Made by a program: the position numbers and the translations under genes. Shown piece after piece: positions 8,822-16,838 of a DNA stretch of 64,000 nucleotides. This DNA is from JBFMFH01 sp040752275 (GTDB taxonomy: Bacteria > Acidobacteriota > Vicinamibacteria > Vicinamibacterales > JAKQTR01): assembly GCA_040752275.1 (NCBI GenBank), contig JBFMFH010000101.1:62001-126000 (forward strand), given 5' to 3'. Under the pieces are notes generated by a model, which was not told where the DNA came from, did not search any database, and saw only the letters and a program-made list of their open reading frames with translations. Each line of letters starts with the position of its first letter. Positions within the stretch are counted from its first letter, which is position 1.

Positions 8822-10027
8822 TCAGCCTTCCAGCACTCTCTTCAACCGACCGAAGGCCCAGTCGATCTCCTGGCGCGTGATGACCAGGGGCGGCGCGAGG
8901 CGGATGACGCGCTCGTGGGTCTCCTTGCAGAGCACGCCTTCCTGCATCAGGCGCTCGCAGTACGGCCTGGCCGGGCCGTGCATCTCGACTCCGATCCAGA
9001 GCCCCCGGCCGCGGATGTCCTTGATGGCTGGGCTCACCAAGGTCCGCAGCTTCCCCATGAAGTACTCGCCGAGTTCGGCGGAGCGCTCCACCAGCTTCTC
9101 GTCGATGAGGACCTGCAGCGCGGCTCTGGCCACCGCGCACGCGAGGGGATTGCCGCCGAACGTGCTGCCGTGGTCGCCGGGCTGGAACACGCCGAGGACC
9201 GCCTTGCTGGCAAGGACTGCCGAGATGGGGTAGTACCCGCCCGAGAGCGCCTTGGCCACGATGATCATGTCCGGCGCGACGCCATCCCATTCGTGGGCGA
9301 AGAGCCTTCCGGTGCGGCCGAGGCCGGACTGGATCTCATCGCAGATGAAGAGGACATTGTTCGCATTGCAGAGGGCCTCGGCCCTTCTCAGGTAGCCGTC
9401 AGGTGGAAGGATGATGCCGGCCTCGCCTTGGATGGGCTCGACGAGAAACGCCGCCGTGCAGGGGGTGATGGCCGACTCCAGTGCCGCCGCGTCTCCGAAT
9501 GGGATCACGACGAAGCCGGGCGTCAGCGGGCCGAATCCTCCCCTGTACTGTTCCTCTGTCGAGAAACTGACGATCGTCGTCGTGCGACCGTGGAAGTTCC
9601 CGGCGCAGGCAATGATTTCGGCCCTGTCGGCCGGGATGCCCTTCACGGTGTAGCCCCATTTGCGGGCCGCCTTGATGGCGGTCTCCACCGCCTCCGCTCC
9701 CGAGTTCATCGGGAGCGACATGTCGTAGCCCGTCAAGTCGTGGAGCAGCTTGTAGAGCAGCGGCAGCTGGTCGTTGCGGAACGCCCGTGACGTCAGCGTC
9801 ACCCGCTTCACCTGGTCCACCAGTGCCTGCATGATGCGCGGGTGGCAGTGGCCCTGGTTGACGGCGGAGTAGGCCGCGAGACAGTCGAGGTACTTCTTGC
9901 CATCGACGTCGTACACCCATGCGCCCTCGCCGCGCTCGATGACCACGTCGAGGGGAAGGTAGTTGTGGGCACCGTACTTCTCTTCGAGCTCGATGAACTG
10001 CTGGCTTGATGGAACAGCGGACTGCAT
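8822..10027 (-). CDS. rocD: ornithine aminotransferase
   Basis: 401 residues from the ATG at 10027, with AGAAGG upstream. The longer frame to 10219 runs through a heptamer repeat and is not believable protein. This is a class III PLP aminotransferase: MNSGAEAVETAIKAARKWGY, LVEPIQGEAG, FICDEIQSGLGRTG, the PLP lysine in VAKALSGGYYP (about Lys259) and FGGNPLACAVA. The N-terminus EKYGAHNYLPLDVV is typical of ornithine-oxo-acid transaminase, which converts ornithine to glutamate semialdehyde. Acetylornithine aminotransferase is the alternative, but the full-length match favours RocD. Its neighbours (ornithine carbamoyltransferase, carbamate kinase) also handle ornithine or its products. Confidence 0.88.
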   Translation of the reverse strand: MQSAVPSSQQFIELEEKYGAHNYLPLDVVIERGEGAWVYDVDGKKYLDCLAAYSAVNQGHCHPRIMQALVDQVKRVTLTSRAFRNDQLPLLYKLLHDLTGYDMSLPMNSGAEAVETAIKAARKWGYTVKGIPADRAEIIACAGNFHGRTTTIVSFSTEEQYRGGFGPLTPGFVVIPFGDAAALESAITPCTAAFLVEPIQGEAGIILPPDGYLRRAEALCNANNVLFICDEIQSGLGRTGRLFAHEWDGVAPDMIIVAKALSGGYYPISAVLASKAVLGVFQPGDHGSTFGGNPLACAVARAALQVLIDEKLVERSAELGEYFMGKLRTLVSPAIKDIRGRGLWIGVEMHGPARPYCERLMQEGVLCKETHERVIRLAPPLVITRQEIDWAFGRLKRVLEG

Positions 10028-10044
10028 GGCGCACCTTCTGGAAA

Positions 10045-10069
10045 GGGGATTCGGGGTTCGGGATTCGGG
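10045..10069. repeat. GGGATTC-type heptamer repeat
   Basis: Three imperfect copies of the GGGATTC heptamer directly upstream of the ornithine aminotransferase start and downstream of the ATCase-like gene. It belongs to the same family as the repeats at 7381, 13317, 21579, 24335 and 63194. The remaining sequence to 10203 shows no gene. Confidence 0.7.
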
Positions 10070-10203
10070 CGGCCCGCCCCGCTCCCGGGCCCTCCGCCGA
10101 ACCAAACTCGCTTCGGCCCGCGGGTGGCCGCGCCCGGGGCCAGGATGGCAGAGCTGTCCGGCTACAAGTCCTCGGGCTTCTGGTTGCGCGGTCCCAGCAT
10201 GGA

Positions 10204-11118
10204 TCATTCCTCGTCCCACAGGAGTGTCAGCAGGGCCATCCGGATGAACAGGCCGTTCTGGGCCTGCTTGAAGTAGAGTGCCCGCGGGTCATCGTCCACG
10301 GCCTTGTCGATCTCGACCGTGCGCGGCAGGGGGTGGAGGATCATCGCGTCGGGCTTCATCCGTCTGAGCAGGCGCGTGTCGATCGTGTAGCGCCCGAGCG
10401 AGGTCCGGTCGGCAACGCGATCCGGACGGATCCGTGTCTGATAGATGACATCCACGCCGCCGACAATCGACTCCACGTCGGTATGGAGGTCGTACCATAC
10501 GTCGTGCTCGTCGAGGTGATCCAGGATGTCCTGCTGCATCTGGATTTCGGGCGGGCTGACGAAGTGGATCTTCACGCGCTCGAACTTGCTCAGCAGGTAC
10601 GCGAGGGATCGGGCGGTCCGGCCCTGATCCAGCTCGCCGACGATGGCGATGGTGAGGCCGTCCATCGTGCGGCGTTCCCGGTAGATTGTGTAGAGATCGA
10701 GCAACGCCTGGGTGGGGTGCTGGCCGCCGCCGCCATCGCCGGCGTTGATGACCGGCACCGCCGAGACCCGCGCGGCGCGCTGTGCGCCACCGGGCTCGTT
10801 GTGTCGCAGCACGATCACATCCGAGTAGCCCGCCATGATCCGGATCGTGTCCTCGAGGCGCTCCTCGGCGACCTCCGAGGAGAAGATGCGGGCGTGCTCC
10901 GTCGAGAGCACGCGCCCGCCGAGGCGGTACATGGCTGCCTCGAAGGAGAAGCGCGTGCGGGTCGACGGCTCATAGAAGAGCGACGCCATCACCCGGCCGG
11001 CATAGTCACGCGTGCCGCCGCGGGCCACGATCCGCTCCATCTGCCCGGCGCGATCGAACAGCTCCAACAGGAGCGGCACGGTGAACTGCTGCGATTCGAG
11101 GACGTGGGTCAGTTTCAT
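10204..11118 (-). CDS. pyrB: aspartate carbamoyltransferase-like enzyme, divergent 80s loop
   Basis: 304 residues, the length of an ATCase catalytic chain. Carbamoyl-phosphate binding motifs are intact: FYEPSTRTRFSFE (STRTR at 52-56), HPTQALLDL (134-142) and HPLPR (262-266). Two places that position aspartate and the phosphate in known ATCases look different. The 80s loop reads FSSEVAEERLEDT (79-91) with no lysine where E. coli PyrB has Lys84, and the 230s loop reads TRIRPDR (228-234) where the family has TRxQxER. It may still be a true PyrB, but a different amine acceptor is possible. It sits between carbamate kinase and ornithine aminotransferase rather than with other pyr genes, with 175-180 bp gaps on both sides that carry repeats. 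Confidence 0.75.
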   Translation of the reverse strand: MKLTHVLESQQFTVPLLLELFDRAGQMERIVARGGTRDYAGRVMASLFYEPSTRTRFSFEAAMYRLGGRVLSTEHARIFSSEVAEERLEDTIRIMAGYSDVIVLRHNEPGGAQRAARVSAVPVINAGDGGGGQHPTQALLDLYTIYRERRTMDGLTIAIVGELDQGRTARSLAYLLSKFERVKIHFVSPPEIQMQQDILDHLDEHDVWYDLHTDVESIVGGVDVIYQTRIRPDRVADRTSLGRYTIDTRLLRRMKPDAMILHPLPRTVEIDKAVDDDPRALYFKQAQNGLFIRMALLTLLWDEE

Positions 11119-11129
11119 AGGAACTTGCC

Positions 11130-11286
11130 AGAAGACAGGAGACAGAATACAGAAGACAGAATCACGTCGAGAGCCGCTGGACGCGGCTCCTTCTCTCTGG
11201 GGTCATGCCTCACCCGCTGACCGCGGCGCATGCCTGTCAAGTAGATGCTCCCCATTCTGTCTTCTGTCTCCTGTATTCTGTCTTCT
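11130..11286. repeat. long inverted pair of CAG-ending heptamer repeats
   Basis: The 182 bp between carbamate kinase and the ATCase-like gene holds two 33 bp arms, 11130-11162 and 11254-11286, in inverted orientation. Each arm is a tandem run of 7 bp units ending in CAG (AAGACAG, GAGACAG, AATACAG). On one arm the order of the two middle units is the reverse of the other arm, so pairing is perfect at both ends but not in the middle. A 7 bp stem hairpin (11171-11189) lies inside the loop. No gene is visible. Confidence 0.8.
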
Positions 11287-11300
11287 CTTCCCCTCGTGCG

Positions 11301-12242
11301 TCAGTCCATCACAATGTGCGTTCCCGCCTCGCCGCGCACCGCGTCCAGCAGTTGCTCGTACGACGTGATGATCACCTCGCGGCCGCCGGCGCGCAGAAAC
11401 CGCAACGCCGAGTCGATCTTCGGCCCCATGTTCCCCGGAGGGAACTGGCCCTCGTCGTAGTGCCGCTGCATCTCGGAGACGGTTGCCCGACCGATGGGCC
11501 GCTGGCTGGGCTTCTTGAAGTCCAGATAGACGCGGCTCGCATCGGTCGAGATGACGAACAGATCCGCTCGCAGTCTCGACCCGAGCAGGGCCGAGGCCCG
11601 GTCCTTGTCGATGACGGCCTCCACACCGCGCAGCCCGCGGCCGGTTCGAACCACCGGTACACCGCCGCCGCCGGCGGCGATGACGATGGCGCCGGCGGCG
11701 ATGAGCTGCCTGATGACCTCCTCCTCGACGATCTCGAGCGGCTCGGGCGAGGGCACCACCCGCCGATACCCCCGGGCTGCGTCCTCGACGACGTTCCAGC
11801 CCAGTTGGCTGCGCCGGACCGCCGCCTCTCGGGCGGAGTAGAACGGGCCGACTGGCTTGGTCGGCCGATGCATGGCCGGATCGTCCGGTGACACGACCAC
11901 CTGGGTGAGCATCGTCACGACCGGCGTGTTCAGGCCGGCGAGCCCCAGTTCATGGCGCAGCGACTGCTGCAGGAGATACCCGATCTCACCCTGCGTCGAG
12001 GCCACGCAGACGTCGAGCGGATGACTGTAGACCTGATCGGCTGCCCGCTCGGAGCGCAACAGCGCCGCACCGACCTGGGGGCCGTTGCCGTGAGTCACCA
12101 CCACGCGGTAGCCGAGACGCACGATCTGGACAATCGACTCGGCCGTCCGCGCCGTGTTGGCCCGCTGCTCGGGAATCGTGCCCTTCTCACCCGCGCGGAT
12201 GAGCGAGTTGCCGCCGACGGCGACCAGTGCAGTGCGGCCCAC
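11301..12242 (-). CDS. arcC: carbamate kinase
   Basis: 313 residues, the standard length. An amino-acid-kinase fold with LVAVGGNSLI at the N-terminus, VVTHGNGPQVG, the long lid region GPFYSAREAA, IAAGGGGVPVV, VIDKDRASALLG and PPGNMGPKIDSALRFL, all hallmarks of ArcC. It interconverts ATP plus carbamate and ADP plus carbamoyl phosphate. Together with ornithine carbamoyltransferase 7 bp upstream it could generate ATP from citrulline-derived carbamoyl phosphate, or supply carbamoyl phosphate to the transcarbamylases. An arginine deiminase gene, the usual partner, is not in the window. Confidence 0.93.
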   Translation of the reverse strand: MGRTALVAVGGNSLIRAGEKGTIPEQRANTARTAESIVQIVRLGYRVVVTHGNGPQVGAALLRSERAADQVYSHPLDVCVASTQGEIGYLLQQSLRHELGLAGLNTPVVTMLTQVVVSPDDPAMHRPTKPVGPFYSAREAAVRRSQLGWNVVEDAARGYRRVVPSPEPLEIVEEEVIRQLIAAGAIVIAAGGGGVPVVRTGRGLRGVEAVIDKDRASALLGSRLRADLFVISTDASRVYLDFKKPSQRPIGRATVSEMQRHYDEGQFPPGNMGPKIDSALRFLRAGGREVIITSYEQLLDAVRGEAGTHIVMD

Positions 12243-12249
12243 GAGCCAC

Positions 12250-13179
12250 CTACTGCATCAGCTCGAGCATGATGGCCTTCTGCGCATGCAGCCGGTTCTC
12301 GGCCTGCGGGAAGACCACCGAGTTGGGCGAATCGATCACCTCGTCGGTCACCTCGTCGCCGCGATGGGCCGGCAGGCAGTGCATGAACAGCGCATCGGGC
12401 TTGGCCCGGCCGAACAGCGCTCCATTCACCTGATACGGACGGAACACCAGCCTGCGCGCGTGTGCCTCGGCTTCCTGGCCCATGCTGGCCCAGACGTCCG
12501 TGTACACGACGTCTGCGCCGGCGACGGCCTCCGCCGGGTCGTTGGTGACCACGCACGTCGACCCGGTCGCCGCTCCATGCTCCCTCGTCCAGGCCGTGAC
12601 CTCCGCCTTCGGCTCGTAACCCCTCGGCGTGCCCACGGTCATGTGAACGCCGAAACGGGCCGCCGCGAACATCAGCGAGTTGGCCACGTTGTTGCCGTCA
12701 CCGACATACGCCACCTTGAGGCCCGCAAGCGTGCCCTTGTGCTCGAGGATGGTCAGGTAGTCGGCCATCGCCTGGCACGGGTGACTGAAGTCCGTGAGTC
12801 CGTTGATGATCGGGATCAAGGCGTGCTCCGCCATCTTCTCCACGATGTCGTGACCGAAGGTGCGGATCATGATGCCCTGCACCATCCGCTCGAGGTTCTT
12901 GGCCACGTCGTACACCGACTCCCGCTTGCCGAGGTTGATCTCGGCCGGCGACAGGTACACCGAGAACCCGCCCAGTTGCTGGATGCCGACATCGAAGGTG
13001 ACCCGTGTGCGCAGAGAGGGCTTCTCGAAGATGAGGGCGAGCGTCTTGCCCTTCAGCGCCGCGCCAAAGTCAGCGGGATTGGCCTTGATGTCCTTCGCCA
13101 GGTCGAGAAAGTGCTGCAATTCGTCCGTGGTGAAATCGCGGATCGTCAGGAAGTCCTTGACGCGCATAGCGGTCTCCAT
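12250..13179 (-). CDS. argF: ornithine carbamoyltransferase
   Basis: 309 residues. Carbamoyl-phosphate site FEKPSLRTRVTFD, central DFSHPCQAMADYLTI, the ornithine-binding loop DVWASMGQEAEA and FMHCLPAHRGDEVTDEV near the C-terminus together identify a genuine OTCase. It forms citrulline from ornithine and carbamoyl phosphate, or runs in reverse. It is the first gene of the minus-strand group, divergent from menF across 175 bp. Sequence alone does not tell anabolic ArgF from catabolic ArcB; the adjacent carbamate kinase leaves the catabolic direction open. Confidence 0.93.
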   Translation of the reverse strand: METAMRVKDFLTIRDFTTDELQHFLDLAKDIKANPADFGAALKGKTLALIFEKPSLRTRVTFDVGIQQLGGFSVYLSPAEINLGKRESVYDVAKNLERMVQGIMIRTFGHDIVEKMAEHALIPIINGLTDFSHPCQAMADYLTILEHKGTLAGLKVAYVGDGNNVANSLMFAAARFGVHMTVGTPRGYEPKAEVTAWTREHGAATGSTCVVTNDPAEAVAGADVVYTDVWASMGQEAEAHARRLVFRPYQVNGALFGRAKPDALFMHCLPAHRGDEVTDEVIDSPNSVVFPQAENRLHAQKAIMLELMQ

Positions 13180-13316
13180 GGGGAGTCAGTGGCGGCATCC
13201 GTTCTCCAGGCAGCCAGCATGTCGGGCCGACAAGCCGTCTCGTCTCTCTGGAACGGAAGGGGCGAGCGAGGCGAGAAGCCGGGGTAAAGACCCAGCACTC
13301 CCATTCTACCCCAGCG

Positions 13317-13333
13317 CCGAATCCCGAATCCCG
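13317..13333. repeat. GAATCCC heptamer repeat upstream of menF
   Basis: Two-plus copies of GAATCCC, 22 bp ahead of the menF GTG, within the 175 bp intergenic region shared with argF. I found no convincing promoter boxes in this region. Confidence 0.6.
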
Positions 13334-13354
13334 TACAATGGACCGAACGCCGCC

Positions 13355-14419
13355 GTGTCGAGCCCCACCTGTTTCGGATTCGTGCAGACGGAGCCGGCCT
13401 CATTCCTGTGTCTGGAGGGGCGGCTGCGGCCTGCCACACACGGCGATCGCGACACGCCCGCGCTGTACGCCCCGGCCTTCGATGAGTCGCCCAACGGCGC
13501 TTGGCTCCGCGCTGAAGACGCGCGTCTGGAAGAGGTGCCTCACGCGACCTGGCTCGTCCGGTTTCCCCCGCCGGCGGATTCGCCGCCGCCCGTTGCCTGG
13601 GGCGAGCCCGACGAAGAGCGGTTCCGCCACGCCTTCGCTCGCCTCCGCGATCTCATCGCTCGTGGCGTCCTGCAGAAGGGGGTCCCGGCCAGCCGGATCG
13701 TCGCCGCGATCGAGCCAGGCGCGGCCGAGACGCTGTTCGGGCACCTCCTCCGACGCGTGCCGGAACAGCCGGCGGCGCTCATGGCCTACGGGTTGTGCCG
13801 GCGCGATCCGACGACGGGGCGTCTCGTCGAGTTCATGCTGGGCGCGACCCCCGAGGTCCTCTTCGACCTCCACGACCAGCATTGCCTCCGGACCATGGCC
13901 GTAGCCGGCACCCGGTGGTCGTCGATCGGACCGGATGTGCTGCAATCGAGCGCCAAGGACCGTGACGAGCACCAGTTCGTCGTCTACGATCTGATCAATC
14001 GCCTGGCCGCATGGGGCAGCGCGTCCGTGTCGGGAACCATCGTCCGGTCATTCGGTGACTTGGAACACCTCGTCGCCGAGATCAGCCTCGAGGCGAGGCG
14101 GCCGCTGGTGTTCGAGGAAGTCGCGCGTGAGCTGCATCCGACTCCCGCCCTGGGTGTCTACCCGAGAAATCAGGCCGGCCTGGCGTGGCTGTCTGACCTC
14201 GACCCCCGCGGTGAGCGGCACAGGTACGGTGCACCCTTCGGCATCAGCGTGCCGGCCAGACCCAGCCGGTGCGTCGTGGCCATCCGCAACGTGCAGTACC
14301 GGCGGGGGGAGTTGAGCATCTGGGCGGGCTGCGGCGTGGTGGCGCAGAGCCGGTACGAGGAGGAGTGGCAGGAGGTGCTCGACAAGATGCAGACCGCGAG
14401 GGTGATGTGGGGCCTGTAG
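13355..14419 (+). CDS. menF: isochorismate synthase
   Basis: 354 residues from a GTG at 13355. The ATG at 13338 is in another frame, and the upstream extension of this frame would run antisense through argF. A chorismate-binding enzyme: EFMLGATPEVLFDL, VAGTRW, the KDRDEHQFV segment, ELHPTPALGVYPR, YGAPFGI and the C-terminal IWAGCGVVAQSRYEEEW. The HPTPA form and menD directly downstream point to the menaquinone enzyme rather than anthranilate or salicylate synthases. It is shorter than E. coli MenF, with a reduced N-terminal part. It converts chorismate to isochorismate and is first in the men operon, overlapping menD by 13 bp. Confidence 0.88.
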   Translation: MSSPTCFGFVQTEPASFLCLEGRLRPATHGDRDTPALYAPAFDESPNGAWLRAEDARLEEVPHATWLVRFPPPADSPPPVAWGEPDEERFRHAFARLRDLIARGVLQKGVPASRIVAAIEPGAAETLFGHLLRRVPEQPAALMAYGLCRRDPTTGRLVEFMLGATPEVLFDLHDQHCLRTMAVAGTRWSSIGPDVLQSSAKDRDEHQFVVYDLINRLAAWGSASVSGTIVRSFGDLEHLVAEISLEARRPLVFEEVARELHPTPALGVYPRNQAGLAWLSDLDPRGERHRYGAPFGISVPARPSRCVVAIRNVQYRRGELSIWAGCGVVAQSRYEEEWQEVLDKMQTARVMWGL

Positions 14420-16065
14420 CGTGCGCGCCGGGCGGTCGGCTGGCGGGCCTGAACGAAGCGCTCGCCCGGGAAGTCGTCGAACGCCTGTGGCAGGCCGGCG
14501 TCAGGACATTCGTGGTCTGCCCGGGCGGACGCGATGCGCCGCTTGTGGAATCGCTCGAAGGCGTCGGCCGGGAAGCGGCCGAGGTGGTCCACTTCTTCGA
14601 CGAACGGAGCGCCGCGTTTTTCGCCCTCGGACGGACGAAGCGCGATCGGTGCCCGGCCGCCGTCGTCACGACTTCTGGAACCGCGGCGGCGGAACTCCTG
14701 CCGGCCATGATCGAGGCCTACTACGAGGGCGAGCGCCTGATTGCCGTGACGGCGGACCGGCCTGCGCGGTTTCGCGGCACCGGAGCGCCGCAGGCCATCG
14801 ACCAGCGCGGGCTCTTCGGCTCGCACGTGGTTCGGAGCATCGATCTCGACCGGGCTGGCACCGACTGGTCGCTCGCCGGGGTGCCGGGCACGGTTCACGT
14901 CAATGTCTGCTTCGAGGAACCGCTCCTCGACGGCTGGCAGGGAACGCCGCTTCTGCTGTCGCCCGCCGGATCGTCGGCCGGGCACACCCCCTTGCCGGAG
15001 GGGATGGACCGCCCGGCGGCGGTGCGGGTGCAGGGCCGCGAGGGTTGCACCGAGGTCGTGCGCACGTTCCTCCGGGCCCATCGGAGGCCGCTCGTCGTCC
15101 TCGGAGCGCTCCAGGACCCCACCGATCAGGAGGGGGTTCGGGACTTCTGTCTGGCCCTCGGCGCACCCGTGCTCGCGGAGGCGAGTTCCCACATGTGGGG
15201 CAGGGTGGAACCGCTGATCCTGCACGGACGCGAGGCGTCGGCCCAGGCCCTCGTGGACGCCGGGCGCGTCGGGTCGATCCTGCGAATCGGTGACGTTCCG
15301 TCGTTCCGCGTCTGGCGGGATCTCGAGGAACGCACCGAGATCCCCGTGCTGTCGGTGTCGAGACGGCGCTGGCCCGGCCTGACACGAGGGGAGTGCATCC
15401 AGGCCGAGCCGGACCGGCGGTTGCCTCTCCCGCGGGAGGTGCCGACGACAACGTGGTCCCCTGAGGAGACACACGAGATCGTCGCCTCGGACCGCGAGCG
15501 CGGCGAGCGCATGGCAGCGCTGTTGGCGGAGTACCCCGCAAGCGAGCCGGCCCTGGTCGCGCGACTGTCGCGCGCCATTCCCCGCGGATCCTCCGTCTAC
15601 CTCGGGAACAGTCTGCCCATCCGCGAATGGAACCAGTTCGCGGCACTCGAAGACCGCGCCTTCACGATGCGCGAGAGTCGAGGTGTCAACGGGATCGACG
15701 GGCAGGTATCCACGTTTCTCGGGACCGCGGAGCCGGATTGTGAGAACTGGGCCGTCGTGGGGGATCTGACCGCGCTCTACGACCTCTCGGCCCCCTGGGC
15801 GCTGCGCTACCTGGAGGGCATCACGGTTCGAATTGTCGTCGTCAACAATGGGGGCGGCCGGATCTTCGGGCGGCTCTTCGCGAACAAGAACTTCCAGAAC
15901 CTGCACGAGACGGGATTCGAGGGGTGGGCGACACTGTGGTCGATCCCATGGATGAGCGACACGCGCGCCCCGGATGACGAGCCGGCCGCCATCATCGAAG
16001 TGCGCCCCAGCGCCGCCCAGACCGAGGCCTTCTGGGCAGCCTGGGGTGCGCGACGATCGTACTGA
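14407..16065 (+). CDS. menD: SEPHCHC synthase
   Basis: 552 residues from a GTG at 14407, with GAGG five bases upstream; the frame is open further up but only as menF shadow. This is a ThDP-dependent enzyme: VVCPGGRDAPLV at the N-terminus, DERSAAFFALG containing the conserved glutamate, TTSGTAAAELLPA, ITADRPA-like AVTADRPARFRGTGAPQ, SRGVNGIDG, the Mg-ThDP motif GDLTALYDLSA and NNGGGRIF near the C-terminus. It adds 2-oxoglutarate to isochorismate with loss of CO2 and pyruvate-type chemistry to give SEPHCHC. Translation is probably coupled to menF through the 13 bp overlap. Confidence 0.92.
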   Translation: MGPVACAPGGRLAGLNEALAREVVERLWQAGVRTFVVCPGGRDAPLVESLEGVGREAAEVVHFFDERSAAFFALGRTKRDRCPAAVVTTSGTAAAELLPAMIEAYYEGERLIAVTADRPARFRGTGAPQAIDQRGLFGSHVVRSIDLDRAGTDWSLAGVPGTVHVNVCFEEPLLDGWQGTPLLLSPAGSSAGHTPLPEGMDRPAAVRVQGREGCTEVVRTFLRAHRRPLVVLGALQDPTDQEGVRDFCLALGAPVLAEASSHMWGRVEPLILHGREASAQALVDAGRVGSILRIGDVPSFRVWRDLEERTEIPVLSVSRRRWPGLTRGECIQAEPDRRLPLPREVPTTTWSPEETHEIVASDRERGERMAALLAEYPASEPALVARLSRAIPRGSSVYLGNSLPIREWNQFAALEDRAFTMRESRGVNGIDGQVSTFLGTAEPDCENWAVVGDLTALYDLSAPWALRYLEGITVRIVVVNNGGGRIFGRLFANKNFQNLHETGFEGWATLWSIPWMSDTRAPDDEPAAIIEVRPSAAQTEAFWAAWGARRSY

Positions 16066-16067
16066 CA

Positions 16068-16838
16068 GTGGTGGCGACGTCAGGACCGTACCGCATCGTG
16101 GCCCTGCATGGGTTTCTGGGAGGTCCGGACGACTGGCTCCCGCTCAGGTTGCGTCTGCCGGGCGTCTGGTGGTCGCCCCTCGACCTGTGGGCGATCGTCG
16201 GGCGCGCCGAGGTGCGCGACTGGTCGACGCTGGGCGGGGCGCTCGAGGCGGAGATTGCCTCCGCCGCCGCGGCCGAGCCGAGGCTTCCGGCAGTCGTCCT
16301 CGCGTACTCCTTCGGTGCTCGAATGATGCTGGCCTCGCCCGGCGCTGCGTCTCGCGTGGCCGGCACGTGTCTGGTGTCCTGCAATCCTGGGCTGAAGGCC
16401 GAGGACGGCGGCGCCCGTGAGGCCCGGCGGGTATCCGACGAGACCTGGGCGCAACGCCTGCTGGACTGGGAGCCGGCGGCGCTCTTCCAGGCATGGAACC
16501 GCCAGCCGTCGCTCGCGTCGAGTGTGCCGATACCAACGGGCAGCAACTTCCCCGCCGCGCGGGTGACGCTGGCCAGGGCCATGCGGTCGTTCTCCCTCGC
16601 CGGCCAGCCCGATTGGCATGGGCGCCTCCGTGCGTGGCCGGGCCCTGTACTCGTCGTCGCGGGGGAACGCGACGGGAGATATGCTGCTATCGCTTCAGGG
16701 TTCGAGGGGGCCGGCGGGCACCTGGACGTGCGAGTCGTCTCCGGAGCGGGACACCGGGTGCCTTGGGATGCCCCGGATCAGTTCGTCGAGACCCTTGCGG
16801 CGTGGGCAGAGGGCCTCATCAGCAGGAGTCGCGCATGA
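16068..16838 (+). CDS. menH: SHCHC synthase, alpha/beta hydrolase
   Basis: 256 residues, GTG start 2 bp after menD (a second GTG follows at once). Alpha/beta-hydrolase fold with the MenH-like opening VALHGFLGGPDDW, nucleophile elbow AYSFGAR, an acid in VVAGERDGRY and the histidine in SGAGHRVPWDAP. MenH removes pyruvate from SEPHCHC to give SHCHC. Position between menD and menB and the GFLG motif support the call over a generic hydrolase. Its TGA overlaps the menB ATG by four bases. Confidence 0.85.
   Translation: MVATSGPYRIVALHGFLGGPDDWLPLRLRLPGVWWSPLDLWAIVGRAEVRDWSTLGGALEAEIASAAAAEPRLPAVVLAYSFGARMMLASPGAASRVAGTCLVSCNPGLKAEDGGAREARRVSDETWAQRLLDWEPAALFQAWNRQPSLASSVPIPTGSNFPAARVTLARAMRSFSLAGQPDWHGRLRAWPGPVLVVAGERDGRYAAIASGFEGAGGHLDVRVVSGAGHRVPWDAPDQFVETLAAWAEGLISRSRA

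Noticed and set aside
8102..9790. 562-codon plus-strand frame across the aminotransferase and the P-loop gene
   Set aside because: Both minus-strand genes have complete family motifs; the frame is a composition shadow.
11130..11286. CRISPR-like array
   Set aside because: Units are 7 bp tandem copies with no spacers, and arms are inverted.
7484..13179. A standard arginine deiminase pathway
   Set aside because: There is ornithine carbamoyltransferase and carbamate kinase but no arginine deiminase or antiporter.
13338..13340. ATG (MDRTPP...) as a menF start
   Set aside because: It is in a different frame from menF.
12860..13354. Longer start for menF
   Set aside because: The extension is antisense to argF and has no protein-like content; a GTG at 13355 gives the right N-terminus.
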